A program made the translations under genes and the position numbers. The notes below the pieces were generated by a model. The model was not told where the DNA came from. It made no database searches and saw nothing but the letters and a program-made list of their open reading frames with translations. Below, in pieces: positions 25,101-36,097 of a DNA stretch of 64,000 nt. Numbering within the stretch: the first letter of the stretch is position 1; every line of letters starts with the position of its first letter. This stretch comes from Hymenoscyphus infarciens (lineage: Eukaryota; Ascomycota; Leotiomycetes; Helotiales; Helotiaceae): positions 1 to 64,000 of the forward strand of contig LLCB01000066.1 of assembly GCA_001414345.1 (NCBI GenBank), written 5' to 3'.

Positions 25101-27330
25101 TAATAGGTGTAAAGTCTTATCTAAAGTTTATAAGATTTTATAGATAATTTATTAAAGGTTATATTAAAATTATTAAACCTCTAACTATAATAATATACTT
25201 TATAAAGCTATTTCTATAAATACTTAAATATAATAAAGCTTTTAAAGCACTAAGGACTAGATTACTTACTATATAAACCTTATACTACTTTAACTTTAAT
25301 TATAATATAAAGATAGAAATAGACTTCTTAGAAAAAGTAATAGCTAGTATATTCTTATAATAATATAATAGCCTTTAATACTTTATTAAGTTCTACTTAT
25401 ATATTCTAGTTAGCTATAAATTAAATTAAGAGATCTATAATAAAGAACTATCTACTATTATAGAAGCTTTTAAGAAATAGTATCTTAAACTTATATTATA
25501 TTCAAAGTGTATTAATATATATTTAGACTATAAATTATTAGAAGACTTTATAATAACTAAGCTACTTATAGCTAAGTAAGTTTAATAGATAGAGTTTTTA
25601 TTAGACTTTAACTTTTAGATCTAATTTATGTTTAAGAAGAGTAATTAAAAAGCAGATATATTAACTTAATATAAATAAGACCTAAAAACCTATAATTAAG
25701 CTAAATTAGATAGCTACTTATGTACTCTTTTAGAACCTAATTAGTTAAACCTTTAAATTAATATTAAACTTATTTAAATCTTTTTATAAGAATAGTTTAT
25801 ATCTTTTAATATAATAGATATTATTCTAGAGTTAAGTTTAAATATAATTTAGAAGTTAAAAGAAGATAATCTATACTTCTTTTAAAAAGAACGTTATAAA
25901 CTTCTAGATAGATACTCTATCTTACTAGATAATTTACTCCTTTTTAAGAATTGATTTTATATTTAAAGGAATACTAAACTCTATATAAAGCTAATTAGAG
26001 AAGTCTATAACTAAGTATCTAGTACTTATCTAAGTATAAAAAAGATATACTAGTTATTAGTATAATACTATTACTAGGTTAGACTTAGTTTAGACTATAA
26101 GAGGTATATAGGGAATTGTTAAGCTTATAAATACTTCTATTCTTAATAAACTAAGTAATAAGGCTTTCTTTACTCTCTACTTATACCTAACTATTCTATA
26201 TAATATTTATATATAAATTTTAAATTATTCTTAAAAGATAAATACAGATTTAATACTATACTAGTATTTATTAACTAACTTAGAAAGGATTTAGTATTAA
26301 TACTTTACTACTTAACTATAGATACTAAAAGCTTAGCTAAACTCTTTATTTAATAGATTTACTATTTTAGTTATTACTTTAAATCGATTATATCTAATTA
26401 AAGACCTTAATTTATATTATTATTTTAGACTAAATTTTATTAAATAATTAGTATTAAGCTTAAGCTTAGTACTACTTACTATAAATAAATAGATAAATAG
26501 ATAGAGATAATAAACTAATATATTAATTAGAGACTAAAGCCTTTTATAAACTACTACTAAGATAACTAGAGTAAATTAATCTCTTTAATAGATAGAGTAT
26601 AAATAATACTTCTATACTTATCTATTAATATAACCTCTTATTAGCTTAAGTTTAAACTTAACTTAAGGACTTTATAAGACTAGAATATACTAAAGACGTC
26701 TATTCTCTAAGAACGTCTTAACTATAATAAGGTAGTAAAAGTAGCTTAATATATATACTCTACTTAAAAGATAGTTAAAGATAATATAAGTAAGGCTTAG
26801 AAAAGAATAAAGAATAATATAAATTAATATTAAAGAGGTATTAACTAGGATATTAGAGATAAAGTCTACTTATCTAGTAAGAATCTTAAGATAAATCGTC
26901 CTAGCTAAAAGCTTACTAAATAGTAGATAAGACCTTTTAAAATACTAGATTATATAAGATACTCTTATAAGCTAAAACTTCTAGAAAGATTATTAATTTA
27001 TAATATTTTTATCTTTAATATATTTTTAAAAGATCTAAATACTCTCTTACTAGGATAAGAGGCTCTAGAGCCTCTACTAGATATTATTAAAGGTATATAA
27101 GAATAGGAGGTATAAGAAATACTTAGTAGTAGACTTTTTAAAAGATAGCTATAGTATTAAGTAAAATAGGTTAGATATAATTTAGATCCTACTTAGTATC
27201 TTATAAATAATTTTTAGGGTTTACTATATTATCTAAGAGACTTTTATACTAAATATCTAAAAGAGCTAGAACTATCTTAACACCTTTCTAAATAGCTTAA
27301 TATATAGGAATTAGATAAGAATTAAATAAA
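22200..27330 (+). pseudogene. Gypsy gag-pol remnant with chromodomain-like C-terminus
   Basis: Stop-filled plus-strand translation still shows Gypsy landmarks. A zinc-knuckle relic with Tyr in place of Cys (YYYYSKPRYFKPNYSN) lies near 23285-23340. A protease-like ALVDIGVNEYL lies near 23566-23610. The RT runs about 24450-24960, with INYRKLN, FTKLDIKQAFYYI and YLNNILIYL for the usual YLDDILIYS. The integrase contains SNQRPQF and LSTTYYKQIDKQIE near 26390-26530, matching the DRGxQF and STAYHPQTDGQTE signatures. A chromodomain-like tail lies near 27160-27270. The C-to-Y, D-to-N and Q-to-stop changes fit RIP. Confidence 0.8.
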
Positions 27331-28726
27331 AGAGTTAATTTATAAAACTCTATTAATACCCTCTAATTTTAGTTACTTTTAATAAAGAACTTATAATAAA
27401 AACCTAAGATAAAACACTAACTAGTAGGAATATTTAAAGTTAATAAAGTAAAGAACTAAGACTAAGTTACTATTAAAATAGAGCCTACTAACTCTTCTTA
27501 GGCTATAGCCTCTTCTTCCTCTAACTTATTATTCTCCTCTCTACTCTTCTAAGTATAAGGAGCCTAAATTAGCTCTTTCTTTACTACCTTCTTCTTATAA
27601 GAACGCTTCTTACTTTAACAACCTCTTATAACTAGCTTTAGAGAGGACGCTTATAAACTCTTTAGATAGGCCTTAAAGAGGACCTAAACCTAGGTTTAGA
27701 TAAAGGTCTTACTCTCTATAGTATAGTATAAAGACTATTAAATATTAGTAATTAAAACCTCTCTAATAAGTAAGAGGTACTTATAGTAACCTTAGTATAA
27801 AGTACTCGAGTCTCTTCTAAGAAGGTAAACTATACTTTTAAACTATTCTTTAGTATCTTTATACTAGTAATAACTAATATCTTATCTAAAGCCTTAATAG
27901 TCTTCTTAATCTTCCTCTTCTCCTTTTTAAGCTTAAGCTTATTAAACTCCTTTCTTATAAACTATAGTAACTACTTAAGTTAAAATAGATTTAGTATATA
28001 TTTAGAATTAAACTTACTAGGATATATATAGTATTCTACTTTATATAGTACCTATACTTCTTTAACTTTAGCTTCTTAAAAGCATATATATAATCTCTAT
28101 TCTAAGATTTTATCTAAAGGTACTAAACGTAGTAGACTTAGTAAGTAGCTAGAAGCGTACTAGAAGAACATAAGAGAGGCATTTTACTATATTAGATTAG
28201 CTTTAAATTAGGTCTAATTAAGAAGAGAAGAACTTACTTTTATATATATATATAATATATATATATATTCTAGAAGACAAGTTAGTATATAAGGATATAT
28301 CTAATTAAAAAGTACTCTTATTATTTATATTATTTAAATAAAAAGAAAAGAAAAAGAGAAGTTAGAATTAGAGAAAAGTCGCTTACTAATATACTACTTA
28401 TAATAATAGCTATTACTTTATAATTATTATTTATCGCTTAATAATTACTATTATAATATATAATAATAGTAAGAGTACGATAACTCTATAGTAGTATACT
28501 ACTTTCTACTCTATAGCTAATTATTAGCCTCTCTTTCGTTTATATCTTATTATTATATAGTATATAGTAGTAAATAAAGAGTAATTAGCTCTTAAATAAT
28601 AATACTACTAGCTACTAACTCTACTCTAACTATTAGATACTATAATAGTAGATAAGTTATATTCTTTATAATAAAGAGATAAATAATACTTTAATTAACC
28701 TAATACTATACTAATCGATAACCGAA

Positions 28727-28759
28727 GACTCGGAACGAGTCTTTTTAAAGAAGAGGAGA
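28727..28759 (+). promoter_or_regulatory. Hairpin plus purine tract before Gypsy 3' LTR
   Basis: GACTCG, loop GAA, CGAGTC (28727-28741), then a run ending AAAGAAGAGGAGA before the LTR. The hairpin is intact in a heavily mutated element and is the same as in the gag-only family. Confidence 0.7.
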
Positions 28760-29256
28760 TGTAATAGTACGCTATTCTAGATTATTATATAATAGTACTA
28801 TTCTAAATTATTAGTATTTATAAAACTACTAATACCTCTAAGCACTACTAATACCTCTAAGCACTACTAATACTCTTAATACCTCTGAGGCTGAGATTAT
28901 AAATGACTAATACTTATGTAAGCGAAGTGTTAAAGATATTAATATCTAATATTTATATATAGAAGAGATTAAGATTTAGATATTATATATTTAGCTTTTT
29001 AAAGGTTTAGAGGTTATATATTTAGCTTTTTAGCTCTTATTATTTAGTATTAGCTATATTAGATAGAGCTTAGTTATTATTATTATTAGAACTTAGAAGC
29101 TTCTAACCTCTTATATATAGACGTTTATATTTAATATAGAAGAGAGATAGTTATTATTTTCTTCTATATTAGAGCCTTATATCTACTTACGTTATTTAGT
29201 CTCGAACGCACTCTTATATACCTCTTCTCCTATAGTATATATTTCGTGCTATTATA
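28760..29256 (+). repeat. 3' LTR of Gypsy element (family 2)
   Basis: A 497-bp LTR starting TGTAATAGTACGC and ending CGTGCTATTATA, directly followed by the GAATA duplication. Confidence 0.85.
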
Positions 29257-29478
29257 GAATAGAAAGAGATACTAAGCTATTACTAGGGTAGAAAGCTAAG
29301 AGTATAAAGGTATATATATATAGTAAGCCTAGTAATAGATACTCTAAGAAGTATATAAGCTACTTTTAGATAAAACCCTATAAATAAGTGCGTCTATATA
29401 GCGCCGGCTTTAGGCAGCTAAAAGGACTATTTAAATATAAAAAAAAATATATAAAAAAAAAGAGTAAGCAGAAAAGGG

Positions 29479-30189
29479 TGGGGGGAAGGGGAGAAGAGGC
29501 GGTAAAACATTAGAGGGAAAGCGTTTTCTAGCGTGGGTAAGCAAACATATTTCCCCCACCTCCATCCCCTTCTCAGCCCCTATCTCTATATTTCTTTCTT
29601 ATTTTTCTAGCAACATCGGTTAGGTAGCGATGCAACTGTAAGAATATAGTATTAATAATGTGATGGGCGTAAACAACCTACTATTCTAGGGTGTTGTAGT
29701 AAATAGGTTGCGGGTGTAGAATTGTAAGAGAGAGAGGGGGTTATTTCCTACCTATAAAAGGTACGGTTCGCGATACAATCGTTTTGGCCTCTAGTGTGTT
29801 TGTTTCTTTGAAACTCGATTTGTTGCGAACGATGAAAAAACCAGGAAAAAAAGTGGCGCATATATAAGACCAACAGCGTACCAAACGGAGGCACTATTTG
29901 ACTCTTCTAAAATTCGAAAGAGACTAGCCACCTGTCTGGATTTATTCTACATCCGGACTTGGTCGTCAGATTTCAGTGCCTTGATATATAGTCTGTTGTT
30001 CTTAGGCTAATCTAATTTGGGGTGCTTTTGGCCCCACCCCACACACCCACCTTTACATACATATATGCAAATAACATACTTTGGTCCAACAAATCAACTT
30101 ACAAGTGCTGGTTTTCGTTACCAGATGGTCACTTGGGGAATTGGTTTAGCCAAAGGGTGGTCCTAACTGGACCGAGACTCAAAAAAAGT
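29479..30189. other. Intergenic, no protein gene recognised
   Basis: Normal composition resumes directly after the 16-bp duplication. No supported coding region is seen. At 30135-30149 there is a 15-bp copy of the first bases of the tRNA gene at 30190, GGGGAATTGGTTTAG. Confidence 0.5.
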
Positions 30190-30281
30190 GGGGAATTGGT
30201 TTAGTGGTATAATGTTCCCTTAGCATAGCTTTATCAGCTTGTGAATGGGAGAGGTCGCGAGTTCGATTCTTGCATTCTCCA
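30190..30281 (+). tRNA. tRNA-Ala (anticodon AGC) with 20-nt intron
   Basis: The sequence folds as a cloverleaf. The acceptor stem is GGGGAAT with ATTCTCC plus discriminator A at 30281. The D arm contains TAGTGGTA. The anticodon stem is TTCCC/GGGAG, and the T arm is GCGAG-TTCGATT-CTTGC. The anticodon loop is TTAGCA, an insertion, then T. The 20-nt insertion at 30226-30245 sits one base 3' of the anticodon AGC (30222-30224), the canonical nuclear tRNA intron position. The mature tRNA would be 72 nt before CCA addition. A run of T at 30295-30300 is a good RNA polymerase III terminator. Confidence 0.85.
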
Positions 30282-30294
30282 ATTATTTTGGTTC

Positions 30295-30300
30295 TTTTTT
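30295..30300 (+). terminator. RNA polymerase III T-run
   Basis: Six T residues follow the tRNA-Ala gene by 14 nt. Confidence 0.7.
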
Positions 30301-31602
30301 GAAATGTGGCTAAGCGAAGAATCGGGTAGCCTGTAGTGCGTTTCATTTTAGTCAGCCCTGGGGCCCTGTAACCCCCACGCGATTCAGAACTTTCCCCGAG
30401 CACTCATCTTCAATTGCGACTCTGCTTTGGTTAACCTTACCTGGTTACAGCTTTTTCATGTCTTGGTTCACCAAGTTGCGATGCAGCAGCAGCGTGTGCT
30501 TCGCTGGTTTCTGAAAAAGGAAGGCGTTCCCAAATACGACCTGGGAGACTGGCTGAAAGATCAGCAATGCGCCTTTATCACGGTGTGCTGCGTGCACGCG
30601 TGGCATGGCAAGCCTCGCTGGCCCAGACATCGCTTTACGAAATACGGAAACTTCAAACTTTATCGAAAATTCCAATCTCCGTCTCTGTGTACATTGTGCA
30701 AGCTATACGCGATACTTTACGAGTATCGAAAACTGAAAGTTCGGAGTCGAGCAGAAAGGGTATCAGGGTATAGAGTACTCCAAGATTCAAGTGGGGACTT
30801 ATTTTTTGTTTACATGCTCAATACTGATTGAAAACGCAATTCCTCCTTTATAAATTTACTGCGCCACTGGGTTGTAGCTCAAGCTTTGGGCAATGGTTCA
30901 TCCATCAGCGTCAAAGACTAATTGTACCACCACACGGCTGTAACCTGTCGAATTAATCCTGGGGAGCTGCTCTGGGGTATTTCAAGTTTGTAGACATGAT
31001 GTTCTCCACTGTTCAAACCTCGAGGTGCTTCAGCTAAATATACTCCAGTGTGTTCCGTACTCTGCCTTTCGTGTTTTTGTAGATCTTCTTTGAATGCAAG
31101 GCTGTCTCCAATTTGGCATCACTCGAAGAGAGCTGCCCGCTTTGATAAAATACTGACACCCCAACTTAGCTCTTCTCATTGCTCACTTAGACTTCCTATG
31201 TTATTTCCAACTCCGCGCGTTTCGTGATATTCACCCTGTCTATATCAGACCTAGAGAATAAAAATTACAAGGCTACTTGATAATGTCACTTTTACGAAGG
31301 ATGAGAACTAAATAGATCATGAATGATTTATAATTATTTAGCTTATCAATATATTGTATTATACTTTGTGGAGCGGTGTGCTTGTGAATTATTTTGCTGC
31401 ATTTCTTTCTCCGTATGGCTTCGTTCTCTTCCTCAATTACGAGTACGAGCCAGTTGCTACTCGTCGCGAATTCTTCTAAATCGTTTTTAAGCAAAGCAAA
31501 ACATCGCGACAAAAGCCCTTTTCGTCGTATTTTCTTCTCTAGGCCAGAAAGGGTTCTTCTGGGCGTGGTTGTTAGTCATGTTGGATTTGACTGATCAATT
31601 CA
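30301..31602. other. Intergenic, no confident gene
   Basis: A plus-strand frame from an ATG at 30481 to 30831 (117 codons) has no recognisable domain and no supporting splice or codon signal. I do not call it a gene. The remainder shows nothing definite. Confidence 0.4.
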
Positions 31603-31610
31603 ATATATTG

Positions 31611-31915
31611 GAGTTTTGCTAAATCCCCTGACCCTTTTGACTAAATCGCCTGATCTAACCAAATTAGGACGTTTTCCGGTCCCGAACACTACTAAAGTGC
31701 AGAATCATATATCACTAACCCTAATCCCTAGCCCTAACCCATACCCGATCCCTAACCCTAACTAACCCTAACCTCTAGCCACTAACCCTAACCTCGAAAA
31801 CAAGGTCACTATCCCTTAGAATAGAGAATTAGTGTTATACAAGCCCGATAAGAGTGCCTAATCGGGTTAGAGTCAGGCGATTTAGTCAAAAAGGTCAGGG
31901 GATTTAGCCAAAGCC
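31611..31915. mobile_element. MITE-like inverted-repeat element with telomere-like core, TSD ATATATTG
   Basis: A 305-bp element has terminal inverted repeats of about 58 bp (31611-31668 and 31857-31915) and the 8-bp direct repeat ATATATTG on both sides (31603-31610 and 31916-31923). Each terminus holds two direct sub-repeats, CTAAATCCCCTGACC and CTAAATCGCCTGATC, with a CTTTTGA spacer. The core carries telomere-like repeats. It has no coding capacity, so it would be moved by enzymes encoded elsewhere. An 8-bp duplication is typical of hAT elements, but the ends do not clearly match a known family. It is not RIP-mutated. Confidence 0.7.
31714..31796. repeat. Interstitial telomere-like repeats (CCCTAA)
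   Basis: Six exact CCCTAA units lie in about 80 bp, mixed with variants such as CCCTAG and CCCGAT. CCCTAA is the complement of the common fungal telomere repeat TTAGGG. The run lies wholly inside the inverted-repeat element at 31611-31915. Confidence 0.8.
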
Positions 31916-31923
31916 ATATATTG

Positions 31924-32696
31924 CCCGTCAAGCTTACGTACGTCCACCCATTGCCCCATCGGACTCTGGGGATGCAGCATTGCAGTTTGCAATTTATCGC
32001 TTACGGCGCGCCGGCGTTGCGTAAAATGCCCCTCACCTTTGGACCCTTGTCACCCCCACCTCCTCGCGATTTCATCCTCCTCGGGGCAAAGCTCCAAAGA
32101 TCATTGGTCAATTATGGCATTTCCAGGATACTGGAAATAATTAGTGCCAGCTCCACGCGGGCATTCTCCTGCTTTGGCCAAGCGCAAGCTGCCAGGAACG
32201 GCCCGGTCACCGCTCACGTCTCCATGACAGGTTGTTTGACAGTTTGAGAGGGAACAAGAGGGGTCGCTTAAATATTGCGTTTTCCGGTGGGCCTTGCAAG
32301 TTGCACAAGCTGCCCGGGCACTGTCAACTTTGGGATGGGCAAACCCGGTAAGTTGCAGAATCCAGATGCATGCTTGGAACTTCGGTGCAGAAGAGGCACA
32401 GGAGAGGCGAATTTTATGTCACAATGTCAGCCAAGTTGGTCCAACTTCGACCCCATTCTTCCGAAGAGGAGGAGAACCTCGCTTCTTTTGTCCAATGTAG
32501 AGTTATTTCGGAGAACAACCAAGGATCTTGTAGATGCCCACGACTGCTGCAGTTGGTTCCAACGAAAACATGCTCACGCTGACTTTGACAAGCCGACCGA
32601 ATTCTGGGGACCGAAACTGGAGCGTAAATATGCCTTCCCCCCTCCGTTTGAAACGCTATTCAGCCAGTCTCGCGATTACTTCTCTCCGCCCCCATC
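31924..32696. other. Upstream region of the GMC oxidoreductase gene
   Basis: It holds the presumed promoter and leader of the gene starting at 32697. Frames here, including a 196-codon one at 32275-32865 running into the gene, overlap its start in another phase and lack features, so they are not called. Confidence 0.45.
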
Positions 32697-34825
32697 ATGT
32701 TACTCCCTGCCGTCACCCTCATCTTGTCAACTCTGGCACAAATTGAAGCTCGATCAATTGGCAGATATGCTCAAGTTATTGAGCGGGAAACTGCAGCCGA
32801 CAATACCTACGACTTTATCATCTCGGGTGGAGGGTTGGCTGGTCTTACGCTCGCCGATCGTTTGACAGAAAATCCACTTGGTGAGTATTCATCATGATCA
32901 GCAACGATCATTACTAAAGCAATCTTAGTTTCGGTACTCGTTATCGAAGCTGGTCCCTTAGATAACAAAGAAGATACGGTTTTGGTTCCAGGTTCTTACA
33001 ATCCATTTCCATACCTTTGGCAAGGGGTTTTTACCCCTCCTCAGCCCGGGCTTCTGAATCGAGTCTTTTTGGTCCTCATGGGCAAAGTTGTAGGAGGAGG
33101 TTCGGCTGTAAATGCTATGTTCTTCCATCGACCATCCTCCATTGATCAAACTTCATGGGTGAACTTGGGTGCCACAGGATGGTCATTCTCTGATCTCCTT
33201 CCATATTACAAGAAGGTCAGTGAAAGAACAGGAAATTCGTTGGAAATGGAAAAGTACTCACACACACCAGAGCGAGAACTTTACCACTCCAGACCCAGCT
33301 TTTGCCACAGCGCGTAATATTTCATGGGACGACGACTTCCATGGAACGGATGGCCCAATTCACGCAAGCTACGCTCCATACGACTACCCCTCAGGTGGTG
33401 AGTAAAGATTCGCATGTTTCTATGTAAAATTGTTAATAAATGAATAGAGAATTTCTGGAAAGCAGGCCTCAATGTTGGGTTGAAAGCGGCGGAAGACTCC
33501 AACAGTGGCATTGCAACCGGTCTATTTTATCTTCTTCGTGCACTAAATCCCACTACTGGAACTCGATCATACGCTCGTATTGAGCATTACGATAGAGTGA
33601 TTAGCTCAAGACCCAACTACCACCTTCTTCCAAACACTGTAGCCGGTAAGGTCTTGTTCAACGGCACTCATGCTACTGGTGTTGAGTTTCTCAATGCTAC
33701 TTCTGGGGAGAAATCCACAGCTTTCGCCAAGAGAGAAGTTATCGTCTCATCTGGAGCTGTTCACACACCACAAGTTCTTCAGCTTTCCGGTGTTGGACCA
33801 AGAGCACTTCTTGAAAGCTTGGGAATTGACGTTGTTGTTGATCTTCCAGGTGTTGGCCAAAACTTTCAAGATCAACCAGCTATTACGGCTACCTATAACT
33901 GTGAGTATTGGAATCCGGCCCGGGAATCTTGCGGGGATTTGTTTTAATATTTTTTTCAACAGTCACCAACAACCTATTTCCAAACGGTGGATCTTTAGAT
34001 GATAATTCAACTTACGACGGAGAGCAACGCGCAATTTACGATACTAGCCATACTGGAGCTTACACCATCATCCGAGCGACAGGAAACCAGGCAGTTGCTC
34101 TCGCACTCCAAGATGCAACCAGTGACTATGAGTCAATCATCGCCTACGCAAAGGCCAAAGACCCTGCTGCGCTCTACCCAAACGGAACCGATGCTACGGT
34201 CCTCGCAGGATACGCTGCTCAACGTGAGGAGCTCTACTCTCTCTACGCTTCCAAAGAGACACCAGCGGGAAACATCTTCTGGAACACCGGACCCTCAACC
34301 TCAATTTACTTCCTCAAGCCCTTTTCCCGTGGTGCAATCACCATCTCTTCCATCGATCCTCTAGTCGCGCCAACCGTTGATTTCCGCTCCAACAGCGATG
34401 ACACCGATCTGGAAATCCAAACAGCTCTCTTCTTAAAGAACAGAGAACTGATGTCTCAGCCTTCCATGCAAGTATTAGGACCCATTGAGACATCTCCAGC
34501 ACAGAGGATTAACGAGACTGCGGCTTTGAAATCTGCCCTGGCTGGTTCACTTGCGCCTTCGAATGCGCATTTGTGTTGTACTTCAGCTATGATGAAGCTG
34601 GAGTATGGTGGTGTTGTGGCTTCTGATTTGACGGTTTACGGGACTACTGGGTTGAGTGTTGTGGATAATAGTATCTTTCCCATGCCGGCTGGAGCTGCTC
34701 CTTCGGCTGTTATTTATGCTGCTGCTGAGAAGGTATGTTTATCGCCATTTTACTGAGTTGTGAGTGATTTTTACTAATTATCTTTATAGGCTGCGGTTAT
34801 GATTAGGGCTCGTCATGGGTTATGA
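32697..34825 (+). CDS. Secreted GMC-family FAD oxidoreductase
   Basis: Six exons (32697-32880, 32929-33215, 33271-33397, 33448-33900, 33963-34732, 34790-34825) join in frame to a 618-residue protein, the usual GMC size. An N-terminal signal peptide (MLLPAVTLILSTLAQIEA) precedes the FAD-binding motif SGGGLAGLTLADRL near residue 45. GKVVGGGSAVNAMFFHR and GVGQNFQDQP are further GMC signatures. The C-terminus has NAHLCCTSAMM with the first catalytic His and YGTTGLSVVDNSIFP. The second catalytic position, normally His or Asn before the YaiAEk motif, lies in PAGAAPSAVIYAAAEK and looks like Ala or Pro. Relatives include aryl-alcohol and sugar oxidases/dehydrogenases and patulin-pathway type enzymes, so the substrate cannot be told. 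The coding strand turns from C-rich to G-rich near 34530. Confidence 0.9.
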
Positions 34826-36097
34826 ATGATATGAAATTGGTTTGTTTATGGTTTTCGGAGTTAAATTCATTTACAGAGTTAACATCCTTCACGATTATTG
34901 TATATATTTTTGGGTAAACAAAAGTTTAAAACGGATTAAGGGGATAGGATAAACGAAGAGAGATATTTACAATTACAAATAGTCATGATCATTTTACTAT
35001 TTCACCTCGCTGTTCACGGAGAGTCAGTGATACGAAGGCAACTCAGCCTGTCAACAAGTTTCGTTTCGGGATCTCAGTTGAGTGAACGGTATCGACGGGG
35101 AATTCTCAAACATGTGTTGGTTGATTGAAGCATTCGTCACTATTTACGGAACATTTAGTGTATACTGAATCCTACAGCCTTGTACCTCCGTACAGCCTTT
35201 CTCGTGACGCCCACGTCGTGATCAGCCCCTCATTCGTATCTGCTATGCGATGGCCTATTTACGTATAACACTGCGGAGTTTTGTGTAACTTGTGTCAGTC
35301 CAGGCGCCAAAATCCCACCTTTACGAAATAGTTGTTTACATCTCAAAACAAGCCTCATGAGCTAGCAAGGACTCGGTCGGCAGTCCTTTTCTCACTAAGC
35401 TAAGTCTCCCTATCAACTTTCCGCTCACCCCTAAATTCTCGCCAAACCAAACCAGCGCAAGAATGCAAATATTTCAAAATCATGAATCATTTCTTTGTTA
35501 TTAAAACAATTTACTTTCTCTATTTCCGATTGTTGGTTGCACAAAAAGCAAATCTATTTCGAGCTGCAGTCAGAAAACGCCACCCAGCCTCCACCAACAT
35601 CATTGGCCAGCCGACCAAAATCTCCAGCCCCCCGTGCCACCCAACATTTCCCTCGGCAGCCCTTTCCAGGTCAGCCATTTGGTCAACCAACAAGTCTATT
35701 TTCTGGCTCGTTGTTCTCTACCTAACTCTGAGCCTCTGTTGGTATTTTTTAAGTGGTCGTACTTCATAAAAAGCTCATGTTTTGGGGTCCGATTTCGTAG
35801 TGAGTGGTCGTGATGGGGTGTGGCGCATTCAGTTCATCTCGTATTTTCTGCCTCTTTGTTTTGGGTCGCGATGTGTTGATCCCTCGAGTGAGGAGCGTCA
35901 TATGAATTGGGTGGTTGGGAGGTGTATAAGTATTGGAGGATAGAAGGATAGTTTCTCTTTTTGACCATCACAGTTGCATCATCTACTCATCACTATTCTC
36001 ATTCCTCATCAAATCATCATCAACGTCTCCATTCATCTTACTTCGGATTGAAATACCTGCAAACGTCAAAGTCACAGGCTTCAAAATAAACGCAAAA
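34826..36097. other. Intergenic; TATA-like box near right end
   Basis: No supported gene is seen. GTATAAGTATT at about 35923-35933 is a plausible TATA box for the gene starting at 36098. A 95-codon frame at 35482-35769 has no features beyond chance. Confidence 0.45.

Larger units (their letters stand above)
21184..29256 (+). mobile_element. Full-length Gypsy (chromovirus-type) LTR retrotransposon, TSD GAATA
   Basis: The 8073-bp element has LTRs at 21184-21661 (478 bp) and 28760-29256 (497 bp) with perfect GAATA duplications at 21179-21183 and 29257-29261. Internal plus-strand order is gag (about 22200-23400), protease, reverse transcriptase, RNase H, integrase and a chromodomain-like end, the Gypsy order. 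It is RIP-saturated and inactive. Its gag C-terminal part and its hairpin plus polypurine tract resemble those of the gag-only elements, so its lineage is a candidate source of enzymes for them. Confidence 0.88.
16648..29478 (+). mobile_element. Composite nested transposon; outer poly(A)-tailed element with 16-bp TSD
   Basis: The 16-bp sequence AGTAAGCAGAAAAGGG occurs at 16648-16663 and again at 29463-29478, exactly at both edges of the RIP-mutated block. The right copy is preceded by an A-rich tail (about 29437-29460). A variable-length target duplication plus poly(A) is the mark of target-primed retroposition. Removing the two nested LTR elements leaves about 1.2 kb (16664-17417, 20944-21183, 29262-29462). 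No reverse transcriptase is readable there, so it may be a truncated LINE or a non-autonomous retroposon. Tandem-like duplicates of about 130 bp occur in 17220-17415. Confidence 0.65.

Noticed and set aside
30179..30403. Minus-strand frame containing NRTRDLSHSQADK
   Set aside because: This is the antisense of the tRNA gene; such peptides are common false predictions opposite tRNA genes.
32275..32865. 196-codon plus-strand frame upstream of and overlapping the GMC gene
   Set aside because: It overlaps the well-supported GMC first exon in another phase and shows no domain or splice support.
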